NCBI RefSeq assembly: GCF_037392515.1
Contig: NC_090291.1
Location: forward strand, 29,746,001-29,810,000
Reading direction: 5' to 3'
Length of the DNA stretch: 64,000 bases
Origin: Haliotis asinina
Lineage: Eukaryota > Mollusca > Gastropoda > Lepetellida > Haliotidae
Shown: in pieces, positions 35,801-50,800 of the stretch
Layout: each line of letters opens with the position of its first letter
How positions within the stretch are numbered: position 1 is the first letter of the stretch
Notes under the pieces: model-generated
Databases searched by the model: none
What the model saw: only the letters and a program-made list of their open reading frames with translations
Told to the model about the DNA's origin: nothing
Made by a program: the position numbers and the translations under genes

Positions 35801-38800
35801 ACACCCTGACATAAGAACAGCCCATGCAAGTCCAGAATACCTGGCAAGTCTAGCTTTTCTGTCATTTTTTGAAAAGTAAACAACTCCCTGTGCTCCTATT
35901 TATTATGTTTTATTAATTGCAATTTATAAACCATTTTTTCTCTGAAATAAACTGAACAGCAAAAGAAACACAAGTTTTAAAAACTGAAAGCATTCATGCT
36001 TATGTCATCCTTTTGAAAAACTTGTTGACTTTTTTATGCTGTTTAGCATATGTTCATTTCATGGTCTTGATGTAAGTCTAATATTAGCTGGTGACAGGAC
36101 TAGCAATTGTGTTGAGTATAAACAGTTGTCACCTAAATACTAGAACTCAGGTTCATGTAACACTTTCTTCCAAAGTACTGTTTGTTGTATAAGGTGTAAA
36201 AAATATTGAGCTGCTTAATAAAGTATATATTGTACATAACGATACTTGAAACTCAGATTTATGAACTCTTGGTCCTCTTGATCAAATTCCTGAAATTCAG
36301 TAGGTAGAATGGTAATGATATATCAGGTTTAATTATGTTCCCATGAGGGGGTTTCTGCAGGCCTATCTCATATCAGAGGCTGCTATAGACTATTACACTC
36401 TAGGTATTGGGTCAGTGAACATAGTCCGGACAAAATGCGGTAGCAGTAGTACTCAGTAGTAGTAGTTGGGAAAATTTTGGGAATATTTCTGTCATTCATG
36501 ATCTGTAGTAGACTACTGCTTAGTAGAGTAGGAGCCCCAGTCAGATGGAAAATGTGAAACCTGAGGAAATCTAGACTTGCTTCGTTTAGGGCTTTAACAT
36601 TCCAAGGTGGGCTAGGCAGTAGGGTGAATAATGAGGTGCAGGGACTGTGAGACAGACTAGCAGGAGACATTATTAGTTTTATGTATTTATTTACATTTTG
36701 AAAATGCAGTGTCAGTTGTACTGAAACTTGTAAAGGGAGAGTGACTTGGGTTTACAAGCTATATTCCATCAGTGTCAGTATCTATGCACAGAATTGAACC
36801 TGTACCTTTTTGAAGATGAGGACATGTTTTAACCAGAAGGCTAGTCAACCAATGACAGTAAAGACTTTCTAGGAAGATATCATTGGGTTTATCTTGCAAG
36901 TTTCAGTTTCATAAAGGACATTAGTGACATTGTTTTACTAAGGCAGAGGTAGATATCATTAGGCAAAACCAAAAACGTTCATTTTGATCTTGTGATTCAC
37001 GTAAAGTAACAGGCAAATAGGTCAAGTTTCACTAGTCCCAGACTAGCTAACAGTTAATCCCTGCATGGTAACCTATGATACTCAGTGCCATCTATGTTCT
37101 ACATTTAGAGTTATGATTTCTGTGATAATGAAACTAGACCCAGCCATGTGGGCTAAATGTTGTTATCACCACTTGAAATCAGTGTCATTTTTTCATTTGG
37201 AAAACACTGCGAAGATCAGGGCTTGAACTCGTCTTAATCAACTCATGCTTGTCACTGTCGCTGACTAACAGGATTGATCTCTCATCTTTGATGGATGGAT
37301 GTCATCGTATCCCAAATGTTTTAATCTATTCTCGCATGAATAACTTGTTGAACAACATACAAAAAAAACATTTGAAAACAAACCTGTGACATTCTTCAGA
37401 TTATTATTTCTGTAGCTAATTTGACCTTTACATTAGAGATATATTGCACCGAACATCAGTTTAAAAACAGCCATGTGTGTTTACCATATTCATTTTTATC
37501 CAAAACAGGAAACAAACAAAAATGCTCAGAGTATTCGTTTCTTAGTCCCAAGTAAACAAGCTTAATGGATGTTCAGAATGGCCTAGTCACTACCATATAT
37601 CTGGGATGCTGTGCAGCTTTAAACCAAGCAACCAACCAAGGCTTGAACCCTCTGTAAACTGTATGCATATGTATTCTTTTGATACATCTGCCACCACAGA
37701 TGCAGGAAAACTAAATATGCCAAGGTCTCATTTTTATGAATGCTTGAGTTGATACATAATCTCATGTATTTGAAAATCCTTCTGTAAATGTCATTATCAC
37801 TAAAACTGGTTGACCTCCCTCTCATTTCAACTATCTCTTGTGCTTGTTACTGTAATTGCCATGTCCATATTAATCTTAATCAAGGTAATCCTGCCAGGTG
37901 TTAACAGACTGCCCTACCTGTGTTTACCTGTGGGGTCAAAGGTCAGCCATCTCATCAGGCCAGGTATTTGTTCCCAGGAGTAGGACACATTACTGGCATA
38001 TTTTGGTACTGTGATGTGTTAGTTGCTATGTCAACACGAAGATGTTGTGGCATATATTTGTGAATAATGATCTCAATCACCATCCACTGTACAAACACGG
38101 CCAAAGTTGCTGACTCGTCAGTTTAGGGTTGTTTGTTATTTAATGCTGCACTCAACAATATTCCAGCTATAAGGCAGTGGTATGTAAATAATCAAGTCTG
38201 GGCCAAACAATCCAGTGATCAATGGCATTATCATCAATCTAAGCAATTGGTACATGATGACATGTCAAACAAGTCAGCAAACCCAATTACCCGATCATGT
38301 TAGTCAATTATATGTCAAGCATATGTTCCTTGCATCTTTAGGGGTCCTGTCAAGGGTTAAAAAATCCCATAGCCTGATGCCCGGTACAAGTCAGCTCTCA
38401 TTTTGGGCAATCAAATAATGGTATCTTACTTGTCTGTGGGTTACAAGATAATTCCTGCTTGTGGTTTAAAACAGCAAATAAACTTGGATTTCATTTATGT
38501 AGCTATTAAATTTATCAATGACCATAAAGCAGAGTTATCTTTCCTTGCTGTTTATCACTTCTCAATAAATAGTCTACTAAACATCAACATCAGCTGCCAT
38601 GTTGAGATATTCTCTCATAATTACATCATCATGATTATGTCATAAACATCAGGGCAAAGGGAAAAATAGTCAGGACAACTTACTTTCTTTAGGTCTCTTG
38701 CCTTGTGGTAAGTGGCATTCTTTAAAATGAACTCCTGCTAGTTTTTAATGGTTGTAATCTGATGACCTATTGTTTACCATAACCATGTGCCTCAAATTGC

Positions 38801-41800
38801 TAAATTTTGATTACTTGTAAAACTTTGGCTTCTTGTCTCATGACTCTGTCCCATTGTAATGTGATTAAAATAATGAGCACACTCACTCACTCACTCACTC
38901 ACTCACTCACAGTATTTCAGTGTTGCAACATTGTGGGATGTATCACTGTGTTAAAACCTAACCAAGGACAATCAAGACTGATGTCTGAGGTCAGAAAACA
39001 TAATTATTGGCAGGGGTTTGTAATAACAACCTTCGTGCACTCTTTGACAACATCAGTGATAAATGTTAAACATTTGACATGTTGGATAGTCATATGATAT
39101 TTCCCTCTGCTTACATGGCTCACTTTACTGTCGTTGCTCCATCCCTGTAGATGTATGTGTACTCAGTCCTTGATTTAACTTGTTTATTTAAATTTATTTC
39201 TTATTGCTATTGGTAGTGTTGTAAAATACAGCACCCCAAGTGTCTGCATATACTGGTAAGACCACCGAGGTCTCGTATTTGTGTTGTTTGCAAATACTTA
39301 CTGCTTGTCGTCAGTATTTAATCGATGAAGCTTTAGGAAACGAAAGCTGTTGCCAGACAGTCAATATTTGAGTAAGGCATGTGGAAACTGGCATAGATAT
39401 CTGTTAATGTTATCTGAGGAATTATCATAGGTAACTGTACATATGTTAATACAGTAAATATACTAGATATCAGACTTCAAGAATGAATATAGTCTCATAA
39501 ACGAAAGGTTTTAATGAATATTTTGCAAGAATTCTTTGATATAGTACCGCCACCATGTAGCTGGAATATTGCTGAATGCAGTGTAAACCTCAGCTCACTC
39601 ACTCACTAACTCTTTGATATAGCCCGTCAATTTGTCATGGCTGTTTGAACGTATTGGGGTGACCAATCAGAAAAATGGTAATGGTTAAAGCATCCACTTG
39701 TCACACTGAAGTCTGGATTCAATTTCCCACATGGATACAAAGTGTGAAGCGCATTTCTGGTGTCCCCTGTGATGATGTTGCTGGAATATTGCTGGAATAT
39801 TGCTAAATGTGGTGTAAAGCAATACTCACTCACTACAGAATAACAGCTGTTATATACAACAAACATTGTACTGACGTTCACTAATTTCTATATGTCAAAG
39901 TCATTACTGTAAGCTAGTGCATTTGCATAAACAAACACATTCAATGAAAGCCTAAATGTTAAATTTTGACAGCAAGTCCATTTATTTACCAATTCCCACG
40001 ACCAAAACAACGCATGCAAAAAGCAGGATGAAGGTCACTATGTGGAAGTTGCGATGGAGCACAGCTTTGATAAGCTTAGTTTCTTGATGCAGTTGGGAGC
40101 TGATACTTATCACAACACTCAACAAACTGATAACATGTTTATCACTTGCATTGATGTCTTAAACTAGAGAACGATTCTGGGCCATGTTGCATTATCCTGA
40201 AAGCTGTGTATTTTTGTTATCCAATCTGTGCACTGTAGTAGCACCCGATGGGCAAAGTGCAAGTATTTCTAGAAGTGCATTTCCTGTGCAAGTCGATACA
40301 TTGCCTTTAATGATGTGCTTTATATCAACAGCAGTGTTGAGTTTCTGTGCTGTATAAGTTATGGGTGTGATAGAATTAATGATCCCAAGCTGTTCTGTTA
40401 GTATTTGAGGTGTCTCACAGCGGTGCCTGCTTATTACAGTATGGTTTGTGTGACATTGATTGTAGATCTGCCATTATTTTGGATGCTGCAGAAGTCTTGC
40501 AGAGACGCCTACATGAAAGGGTGTGACTTGAAATAATGTTAGGTTTGTGTGAATGTACATTCAGACATACAATACAAAATATCTCTCTCTTTCTCTCACA
40601 CACACACATCATGGAGACATGATGAACATTTCTACATGAAAGAGAGTGACTTGAAATGATGCAAGGTTTGTACAATGCAATTCAATACCTACCTACCTAC
40701 CTACCTACCTACCTACCTACCTACCTACCTACCTACCTACCTACCTACCTACCTACCTACCTACCTACCTACCTTTGAGCTGAACTGTATATGAACAAAC
40801 TGAACTGTAAGGCAGATAAAAACTGTGAGGTAGTTTTAACTTTATTTATCCTCTAATTAATGCATTTACACTATCAAGGAAATTAGAAAGTGTCTGAAAT
40901 AATCTTTACTTCAACTAAGCCAGACTGGTTGATAACTCATAGAATACCTAGCCTTTCCTATAGTTGAAGCTTTGTATTCTTAAATGCGGCCCAGATTGTC
41001 CTTGCTCTTACAACAGTTACTCTCAGTTAAACAAGTAATATTTACAAACATAAATCTTCACTGACAGTCAAAATATATGCAATGGGAATTGAGGAAAATT
41101 TCTACTAGAAAGTCAGGCATTTAAGATATATTTTATCTATCCCAACAGTATTTCTACATGAAAGGGTGTGGCTTGAAATAACGGTTTGTGTGTGTGTATG
41201 ATCAGACATACACGTGCCTACCTACCTATCTATCTACCTACAGTATTGTTACAAGAAATGGGATAGTGGGCTGGCAGCCATTTTGGACACCAATAACAAA
41301 AACTTTTAGAAATAATTCAAGTGTTGAAGACTGAATTACAAGGTGTTTCATGGTGGCTAAAATGTTTCAGTAGGTAGTAATGTTGTTAGCTGGCTGTGAA
41401 TCAAAGTGGCAAAGTGTTACTCATGGAATCCCATGATGCAGCTGGTTCAGTAAATGTCAAGGTAGGTGTACTCCCCTGAGTCAGGGAGGCGTCTGTCAGC
41501 GTCCATGTTCCACAATAGTCGTGGGACATCTGCTGCAGGATACGCCTACAGGCTTCTACACTTCACTAACTATAATGGACCTGATCTGAAGTGAAAATCT
41601 ATGAGTACATATTGACCACTGAATGATAGCTGTGGGTAAAAAAAAGTGATAATGATCAGTTGTTGGGTAATTAGTTGTGTTTGGACATGTGTCTCCCTAG
41701 ATGAGTTGAACTCTTCATCAATGTTCATGCCATGTCTGTTGTTGGGTAATTAGCTGTGTTTGGAAATGTGTCTCCCTAGATGAGTCCTTGCAACAAGGAT

Positions 41801-44800
41801 CTCTTCATGCCATGACTGTTGTTGGGTAATTAGCTGTGTTTGGAAATGTGTCTCCTTAGATGAGTCCTTGCAACAAGGAACTCTTCATGCCATGACTGTT
41901 GTTGGGTAATTAGCTGTGTTTGGAAATGTGTCTCCCTAGATGAGTCCTTGCATCAAGGATCTCTTCATGCCATGACTGTTGTTGGGTAATTAGCTGTGTT
42001 TGGAAATGTGTCTCCTTAGATGAGTCCTTGCAACAAGGAACTCTTCATGCCATGACTGTTGTTGGGTAACTAGCTGTGTTTGGAAATGTGTCTCCCTAGA
42101 TGAGTCCTTGCATCAAGGAACTCTTCATGCCATGACTGTTGTTGGGTAATTAGCTGTGTTTGGAAATGTGTCTCCCTAGTTGAGTCCTTGCAACAAGGAA
42201 CTCTTCATGCCATGACTGTTGTTGGGTAATTAGCTGTGTTTGGAAATGTGTCTCCTTAGATGAGTCCTTGCAACAAGGAACTCTTCATGCCATGACTGTT
42301 GTTGGGTAATTAGCTGTGTTTGGAAATGTGTCTCCCTAGATGAGTCCTTCCAACAAGGAACTCTTCATGCCATGACTGTTGTTGGGTAATTAGCTGTGTT
42401 TGGAAATGTGTCTCCCTAGATGAGTCCTTGCAACAAGGAACTCTTCATGCCATGACTGTTGTTGGGTAATTAGCTGTGTTTGGAAATGTGTCTCCCTAGA
42501 TGAGTCCTTGCAACAAGGAACTCTTCATGCCATGACTGTTGTTGGGTAATTAGCTGTGTTTGGAAATGTGTCTCCTTAGATGAGTCCTTGCAACAAGGAA
42601 CTCTTCATGCCATGACTGTTGTTGGGTAATTAGCTGTGTTTGGAAATGTGTCTCCTTAGATGAGTCCTTGCAACAAGGAACTCTTCATGCCATGACTGTT
42701 GTAAACCTCATGATGAACATGGTTTGTTTATTTTTTATCACATCACTCAGCAATTTTCCAGTTATAAGGCAATGAATGTAAATAATTAAATCTGGACCGG
42801 ACAGCCTGGTGATCAACATCATGAGCATCAATCTATGCAACTGGGATACCACGACATTGTCACACAAGCCAGGGATCCCATTAGTTGCCTCGTATGACAA
42901 GCATGGGTTGCTAATGACCCAGTCAAATCTTCACAGGTAGATAACAAGGTGATAGCATTGCTTTGGTATGGAAGGTCAAATATTTATTTGTGGATCTGAA
43001 TAAGGAGATGACATGGTTTTGTCTTTTCTTCTTGCGGTTGTTAGTAAAACGGTGATTGGGTGGTTACAATGGCTGCTGGAAAGGTAACTATAGTTACCAC
43101 CTGGGATGATGTGTTTCCCGATTAATGTCTAATGTAGCATACTGTACAAGCAAAGTATTCTGGGTTAATGTCTTGGTCACATCCTGCACTGTCCTATCCA
43201 GAATCAGTAGCTACAATCAGAGCTGGGCCAGGGCAGTGGGGTAGCTTAGTGGAGAAAGTGTTTGCTCGTCAGGCCAAAGACCTGGGATTGATTCCCCACA
43301 TGTGCACAATGTATAAAGACCACTTCTGGTCACATGCTATTTCTGTAATATTGGTAAAAGCGGTGTAAAAGTTTTACTTTAACTAAATTCAACACTTCCT
43401 AGAATTGTGCCACCCAAAACAGTCGATCAGACTACAGATGCAATTGTTCCAATTTTTAGTTGAACAATGGGACAGAGCCATGTAACTTCACATGAAAGGA
43501 ATCATTATGTTGGTTTGTTCTAGAATTGTCTGCCTGGAAATGTGAAGTTCTAGACAGGGAGCAGTTGAATTCCTTGCCTCCTGATTGGCAGTTTTCTCAT
43601 AACGTCCTGATAGTTCCATTTTGCCTGTTACCTCCCCAAGTGAGAACAGTTCTTAAAAGCATTCTACCATTCTAATGAACAATGGATGTCCAATTTTTTG
43701 GCAGAAAAATTTCATAAAAGATGGTCTGTTTTTGTGACTGAAAATATCTTGGCATGAGGGTCTCAGCAATTACTTTATGACGAATCTGCTTTCAGCCATG
43801 TGAATTGCCATTTAAAAAGTTAATAGATTTCCTGAAAAAGGCTTTGTCAAACATTTGCTGCTTGTTTCAGCTAGAAGGATGGCCACTTGTAGGATGTTAA
43901 CTGTGACACGTTAATCTGCATGAGTAGCAGCACATTGGCATCACTCAATATCTCACTGTCATGCCAACTTACAGGAACCATTTCCTTTGTTGAACTGCAT
44001 TTTGTAATCATTGACAACATTCCAGAACGTCAGTATCTGGGTCAGAATCATATTTCACATGTTCTGCTTTGCTTTTAGGCCAGACCAATTTTATTTCTTG
44101 TTTTACACGTGCACATGTCTTATTTCTTCAAGTATATGAAAAAGAAGAAGAATTAATTTATCCAGTTCAAAAAAATGGAATCCTAATGTTTTTATTTCCA
44201 AACAATGTGCATTTTCAAGAAAAAAATTAGATTGTATTTTACACCATATACAATTCATTAATTGCCGCAAGTAAAATACTTTTACTATTTAGAAGGAATA
44301 TTGCTTTGATTGGTGACTTTATTTTTATTAATTTTCCCCTCTTGCCTTTAGGTTTTATGAGGACAATAGTCCATAAAAGAAAAAATTAGATTGGTCTGGC
44401 CTTATGTTGTTTTCACATAAACATGTGAAATATTAAGGACATCCTATTTTTTCATCATCATAAAGGGTACTTTCATAGTTTTGCATTACGCCACAAAGCA
44501 GTCCTATAAAAAATGTATTTTATGTATAATAGCAGACAGAATATGGTGATAGTACTAAAGTACTTTGTTGATGGAGGCTTGGCGCACAAGCACAAGGCAA
44601 TCACTTTATGGTAAAGTGTTGGAGTTAATATGTCTATATTTGTGGCTTTTGACAAAGTTGTTAATATCTGATTTGCATCATTTCAGTGTTTCTCCGACAC
44701 CAGACGTCTATGGTCTAGTTAATGTACTGTTACAAGCAACTTTAAAATACCATTTTAACAAGGATGTATTTTTAAATAATTTTGAATTGTCGAATGGCAG

Positions 44801-47800
44801 TTACATGTCATAAAACATCTCACTGTCAAAACTAATACTGATAAGTAACCACTTCTTCATCAGTGGCAGTGGGGTAGCGGTTAGAGCATTTGCTTGTCAT
44901 GCTTAAGCCCTGGGTTTGATTCTCCAGGTGGGTATAATATGTGAAGCCCATGTCTGGTGTCTCCTGCCATGATGTTGCTGGAATATTGCTAAAAGCTGCA
45001 TAGAGACATATTCCCTTTGCCTGTGGCAAGTAGATTTAATGTTGAACTAATGGAATGGGTTCCTATGGCCAGCAATATATGTTCTTTAAAAAAAGTAGGG
45101 GAACCTGAACTTTGAAATCTGGTAGAAAGGAAATCCATTGAGGAATGTTACAAAGACATTCATCTTGTGTATACAATATAATTTGGCCTTATCACCAAAT
45201 GCAAACACAATGCATGGGAAGCATGTGAACAACGCATGTGAGCCTCCTACACGTGCATGGGGGTGTCATTATGAATCTTGACGTTTTTCAGGCAGGTCGA
45301 TAAATCACTATAGACCATTTTTTTTCATAATTTTCTTGCATCTGTGCATGGTCAGGGTTTTCAGGGTGAAATCACACACTACTGATTGAAAATTGTAAAC
45401 CTGAAATTTTCATGTCATACTCCAGTCACCTAACAAGGGAGATAACTGAACGAACACCTTTGCTTTGAATGAAATCCATGTGGTGATACATTCTCAAAAC
45501 ATTCATTATCATTGTATCAACATTGGTTCAATCCCATGTATCTCCCAGTTTTGACAATCGTACATTGAAAGTACAGTTCCCCTTTTTTGAAGAGTAAATT
45601 ACCTCTTGACTTCTGTATCTTATACTGCTAAAAGTGGTGGAAAACCACATTCAATCAATCTCTTCTGTACCTAAGGAGTGAATGAGGTGGAGTTTACACC
45701 ACACAATATCATGATGGGTTATAACAGACATCTTCTTCACACATTGAACACATATAGTTACATTAGGAAATATTGGCAAGAGATGTAAACGACAAGGTAC
45801 AGTTTTGACAGAAAACATGATGAAAATGAGCTTGCATATAAAACAAGTGAGTATAGGTTTATGCTGCTTTACCGATATTCTAGCAGAATCACAACAAGAG
45901 ACACCAGAAATGGTCTTCACACATTGAGGGAAATCAAACCCAGTCTTGATGGAACGAGTGAAGCCTTAAAAACTAAGCTACCCCACTGCACCTGCATATG
46001 AAAACTTGGGTACACACACTTGAATTTGAAGCATCTCGGTCAAGTTAAATCTTACTTTTAGTTTTGGTCATGTGTCATGATAAATTGGTAGGCCATCATG
46101 TTCTGTGTGACAAAATGTTCATTGTAGCTCATTTTGTTATTCCATGTTGATAACAGCCAATATTCACTATGTGGCTGTGTTATAGTATGTGGTATGAATT
46201 AGTCAGTACTAGGTCAATCAATGCCATTAGACTGTGACATAGCACTGGCACATTGTTGTATATCGACCCTTGCAGTTGCCAGTATAATAAACATGGGATG
46301 TATATCACTCACACATCCTTTGTTGAAGTGTCACATCTAATTACATACGGCTTCCATTTTACCTTCCTGTATGCTTTTTGTTTTGTCACAATTGTAAACA
46401 TGTTCTTGAAGTTTCAGAGTGTTTATTTTTGCAGTTTGGATATAATTTCAGATAGTTTCATTGTTGGGGAACTTTTAGTGCTCATTCTTATCAAACAGAG
46501 TTTGGATAAAACTTATGGGGAGTCTCTGTTTTTTAATGTGAAATCCTATGAATAGAAATTAAAGTTAACAGATCTACTCTTACCCTCCATCTTTAAATAT
46601 GCACCAATATTCATTTTGAAACATGTGGAGATCTCTTCAGGGATTAAAAAGTACATGAATAGTTAGAAGTGCATATGGTGTTAATTGGTATTGTTATTTG
46701 TATTCAGAATTGTATTCACAAATGTATGGAATGGATGCAGACCAAATTGAATTCTTCCTCATGGGCAAAAACAAAAAAAATATTGATATTTCCATATTCA
46801 AGGTAACAAATACATTATGTCCCATACTAAAATATTGTCAAATTATTACTGTACAGGACCCCTGTTGTCTGTGAATACAATTGACATTACACTTTGTACC
46901 TGGTTTGATGGTCAAGATACAACAATGAGCTACACAAAGAATATAAAATTAGAGAGTGCCACATTCCTGCTGTGGTTACTGTGACAATGGTGTGAGATGT
47001 TCCTGTAGCATATTTATGAAATCTTGTTAAGTTTTCAATAGCCATGCAAATCCAAAATATTCAGCATTGTATTTGTGTTGTTTAAAAAAATCAATAACTT
47101 ATACATGTCAGTAATAGATGTTGCATATTTTGCTTAGATAGGTGCTTAAAGGTTCTACATTTTTTCCTGCATAGTGATGCTCGAGTGGACTTCCAACATT
47201 TCAGAAATCTTTTGGGAATCATCAGACAATTGATGTATTATTGGCTGCTTTTTAGGTTCCATGTAAGTGTCTACTGCTAGACATGCATGGTATAATGTTT
47301 CCCAAGGGGCACAGACACTGGTAAAAGTATTTTGTCATTCTCAGTGAGTATTATAAGTTATAAATTCTGCTGACTGGATAGTTTGCTCCTGTGATGCAAC
47401 GGGGGTGGTGGTGTTGCTGAGTGGTTCAAGTCTTCGCTCATCACAGTGATCACACACATTTGATTTCCCATATAGGTACAATATGGGAAGCCCATTTCTG
47501 GTGTTCCCTCTCACTATATTGCTAAAAACATTGCTAAAGGTGGCATAAAGCTTAACTCATTCACTCACTCATAACATCAAAGTTTCATTCCCAAAACTTG
47601 TCATTCCAAGGTTTTTTGACACAATCTGTTTTCCTTTAAGTTTGTGGGTTGATCTCAAGGTGTCATTGTCCATAGATACATCATAGGAGTAGTGACAATT
47701 AGGTAAAAAGAATGTCTGTAACATTGTGCTCTGGTTATGGAGCTATTTTTCTGATGTTCATTTCGTAATTTCATGCATAAATGATTCATGTATTGTGGTA

Positions 47801-50800
47801 CAGAATAAAATATATTGAATGTGGTCATTCATGTGTAAGATGTTTCAAGCCGGAATAAACAGGAACATACTATCATTCCCCTTTCAGCTGTAACACTTAT
47901 TTATGTTTCAATAGATTCATGATATATAAGAAACTGTTCCAAAAGAAAATTGTTCCTTATCCTATTATAAGAATGAACATCAGAATTTCTTGTTCAACAT
48001 GTCACTTAGATAAACTTTGCAAAATAGATGAAAATGTGCCTGATTTTAACAAATGCTGTATACATGTACTTTCCAAATGTATTGTGATATGTATTTTAAA
48101 TAGTGGTATATTTATGTCCAGAAATATTGCCCACCGCTAGTTGCCAGTCTGAGAGGGGATGAAAGATTATTTTGCCTTGTATACATACCTGGCTTCGTTT
48201 ATTTATTTGGAGAGGTTTGACAGACAACTGCTTGTCCAAACACCTGTCTGTTTCCATAAACCATAATGTTATATACACCATGTACATGCACAGGGGAATG
48301 CAGCAAGAATGTATGACATGGAACATGACGGGAAAATGGCAGGCAGAATTCCCGAAAAACAACAACACATTATTGCACGACATCATGTAACTATGCATTT
48401 ATGTAATGCTTCCTGTGGTTAAGCATTAAAGAGAAGGTTTTAGAAGGAACATAACTTATATTAGATTCCTGAGATAAGTACTTCAGTTGTTTATTGAGGA
48501 TTATTTTTGAAAATTGGCCATTTATCAGCATAACAACAGTTATTTAAGAGGGATGGCCTCTTGAATGTACAAGTATCATTACATATGCGTAAAAACAATA
48601 CCAGCCTTTGAAGTGAAGATTTATCTCCAGACTAGTCCAAAGGAATAGTGTAAAGATTATTTCATTTGTCCTCAGAATTTGCAGCTGGTCCTGCAAGTAA
48701 GATGCTAAAATGTAGCTTTAATTTTCAGTCACTTGTATTCGATTTGGACAAAATTGGAACACTGATAACAGTTATCCCCAATGATGGTGCCAAATGAAGT
48801 CAATCTATGTTGAGTTTTTCATTTGTCCTCAGTTGTCATTTCGTAGTCTTGAGATGCGTACCTTGTTAAAGGCTCCAGCATGACGAAAAAAGTAGTGTTT
48901 CCAAAGATCTGTAAGATGTATTAATTTTTACAATAATTATCTTTTAAAGGAAACTGGTAAAGTTGATATAAGAATTAGTATGCTCATTTTCCTGCATCAT
49001 TCTACATGTCAGCATTCTGGATGCACATTTCTGTGTATTTACCGGAATGGGGCGGTTTGATTGCCAAGATGTTAAAGCTCATCACAATGAAGACCTGTGT
49101 TCGATTCCCCTCATAGGTACAATGTGTGAAGCCCATTTCTGGTGTCCTCTGATATGATATTGCTAGAATATTCCTAAAAACGCTGTAAAACCTTTCATAC
49201 TTGCTCTTACCTTTGAATACACTAGACATGTAATGGGAACCAACTTCATGAATATTATAAACACTGTGGGACATCTGCTATGGTATAGAGATTGCTTCAG
49301 TACATCATAGAGATTCTATGTCAGTGGTTAATAGACCCCAAGGGAGACCAAAAATCTGCTGTCTCAGCTAAGAGTCACCATGTATAGATACTTAGAAAGC
49401 TTAATTGATGCTGCAGAATCAGTAATAAAAAGTAAAGGTATGTTGTTTAATAGCCCATATTGGCTGTTTGCCAGGCCTGTGTATTGGATGGAGAGAGCAG
49501 ACGTGAAGAGGGAGCCAGTTTACATGGCTGTTGGAAGGTATAAGGAGCTGGAACCATCTGTACAGGGCAAATAAACTATGTGTGCATTTAATTCAGATGA
49601 TAGACATTTTGTGGGAAGGTGAGATTTGTTTGATAAATATTCCGTAATAAATCCTTAGGTGGAGTATTGTGACCTCACTTGTTTGTGTTGGCGTAAGCTG
49701 AAAGCCATGGGAATGAGACACTCTTGAGTAATTTTGATCAGCCATAATATTAACATGATTATACAAGGTGCTATTATGAAGTAAGAGTCCAGATTTCTAA
49801 GTGAAAGCACTCCAAGGTTGAATATGTCAGGTGTCACTTGATCACAAGAGAGTTCCGTTTGAAGATGCTAGATCAAAAATGAATATCAGACATTGGACTG
49901 CTGTTTATAAGGTTTTATTGTTGTAAGTGAGATATATTCATTACGTTGCACTCAGTCCCAGAAATAAAGTTATCTTAATTAAATATATATATGTACAAAA
50001 GGAGGTAAGAAATAATAAATGGAGCCTAGAGTAGTACTATAATACAGACTGAAGCTATATCTGACGATTCAGTGGAAAACAACACATTGACATCCAGAAG
50101 CAATTGACCCGTGAATTTTCCAGGGTAGAATAGGCCTTCAGCAACACATGCTTGCCACAAAAGGCGATTCTGCTGGTCGTAAGAGGCAACTAAAAGGATC
50201 AGGTGGTCAGGCTTGGTTGACACATGTCATCGGTTCCCAAATGCGCAGTGATCACTGGATTGTCTGGTCCAGACTTGATTATTTACAGACCGCCACCATA
50301 TAACTGGAATATTGCTGAGTGCAGTGTAAAACTTAACTCACTCACTTGCTCCAGAAGCAGTTCAATTGTTCAACTCAACCTGAGCAAAGAGAGTACCATC
50401 TGTTGCACTTTGATGTGCGTTCACTGTGTTTGTGCAGACAGCAATACCTACATAAACGGATCTGTATTAAATATTTACCTGACTTACTGCAGTTCAGTAT
50501 TATTACCATGTAACATGTACCTTCACCTTCAAGGTTTCTGACTCTCCCTGATCATGTAATGGTAATGAACTGAGTGATATCTTCCACCTTGACTCTTGTA
50601 ATCAGCTTAAGTAGTTGCTTCATTATCGCACTAATTAACATAACAGATCTACTTGCAACACCATCAGTTTATCTTCGAGGCACTGCTCAAATGGAGTTCG
50701 CTGAGGATGTTCATTGGTTGGATGAAATAATTGCAGTGACGATAATAATGGTTATATAGACCTGCATTGATGCTTTTTCTTGTTCCTGAAGAATCCTTGA

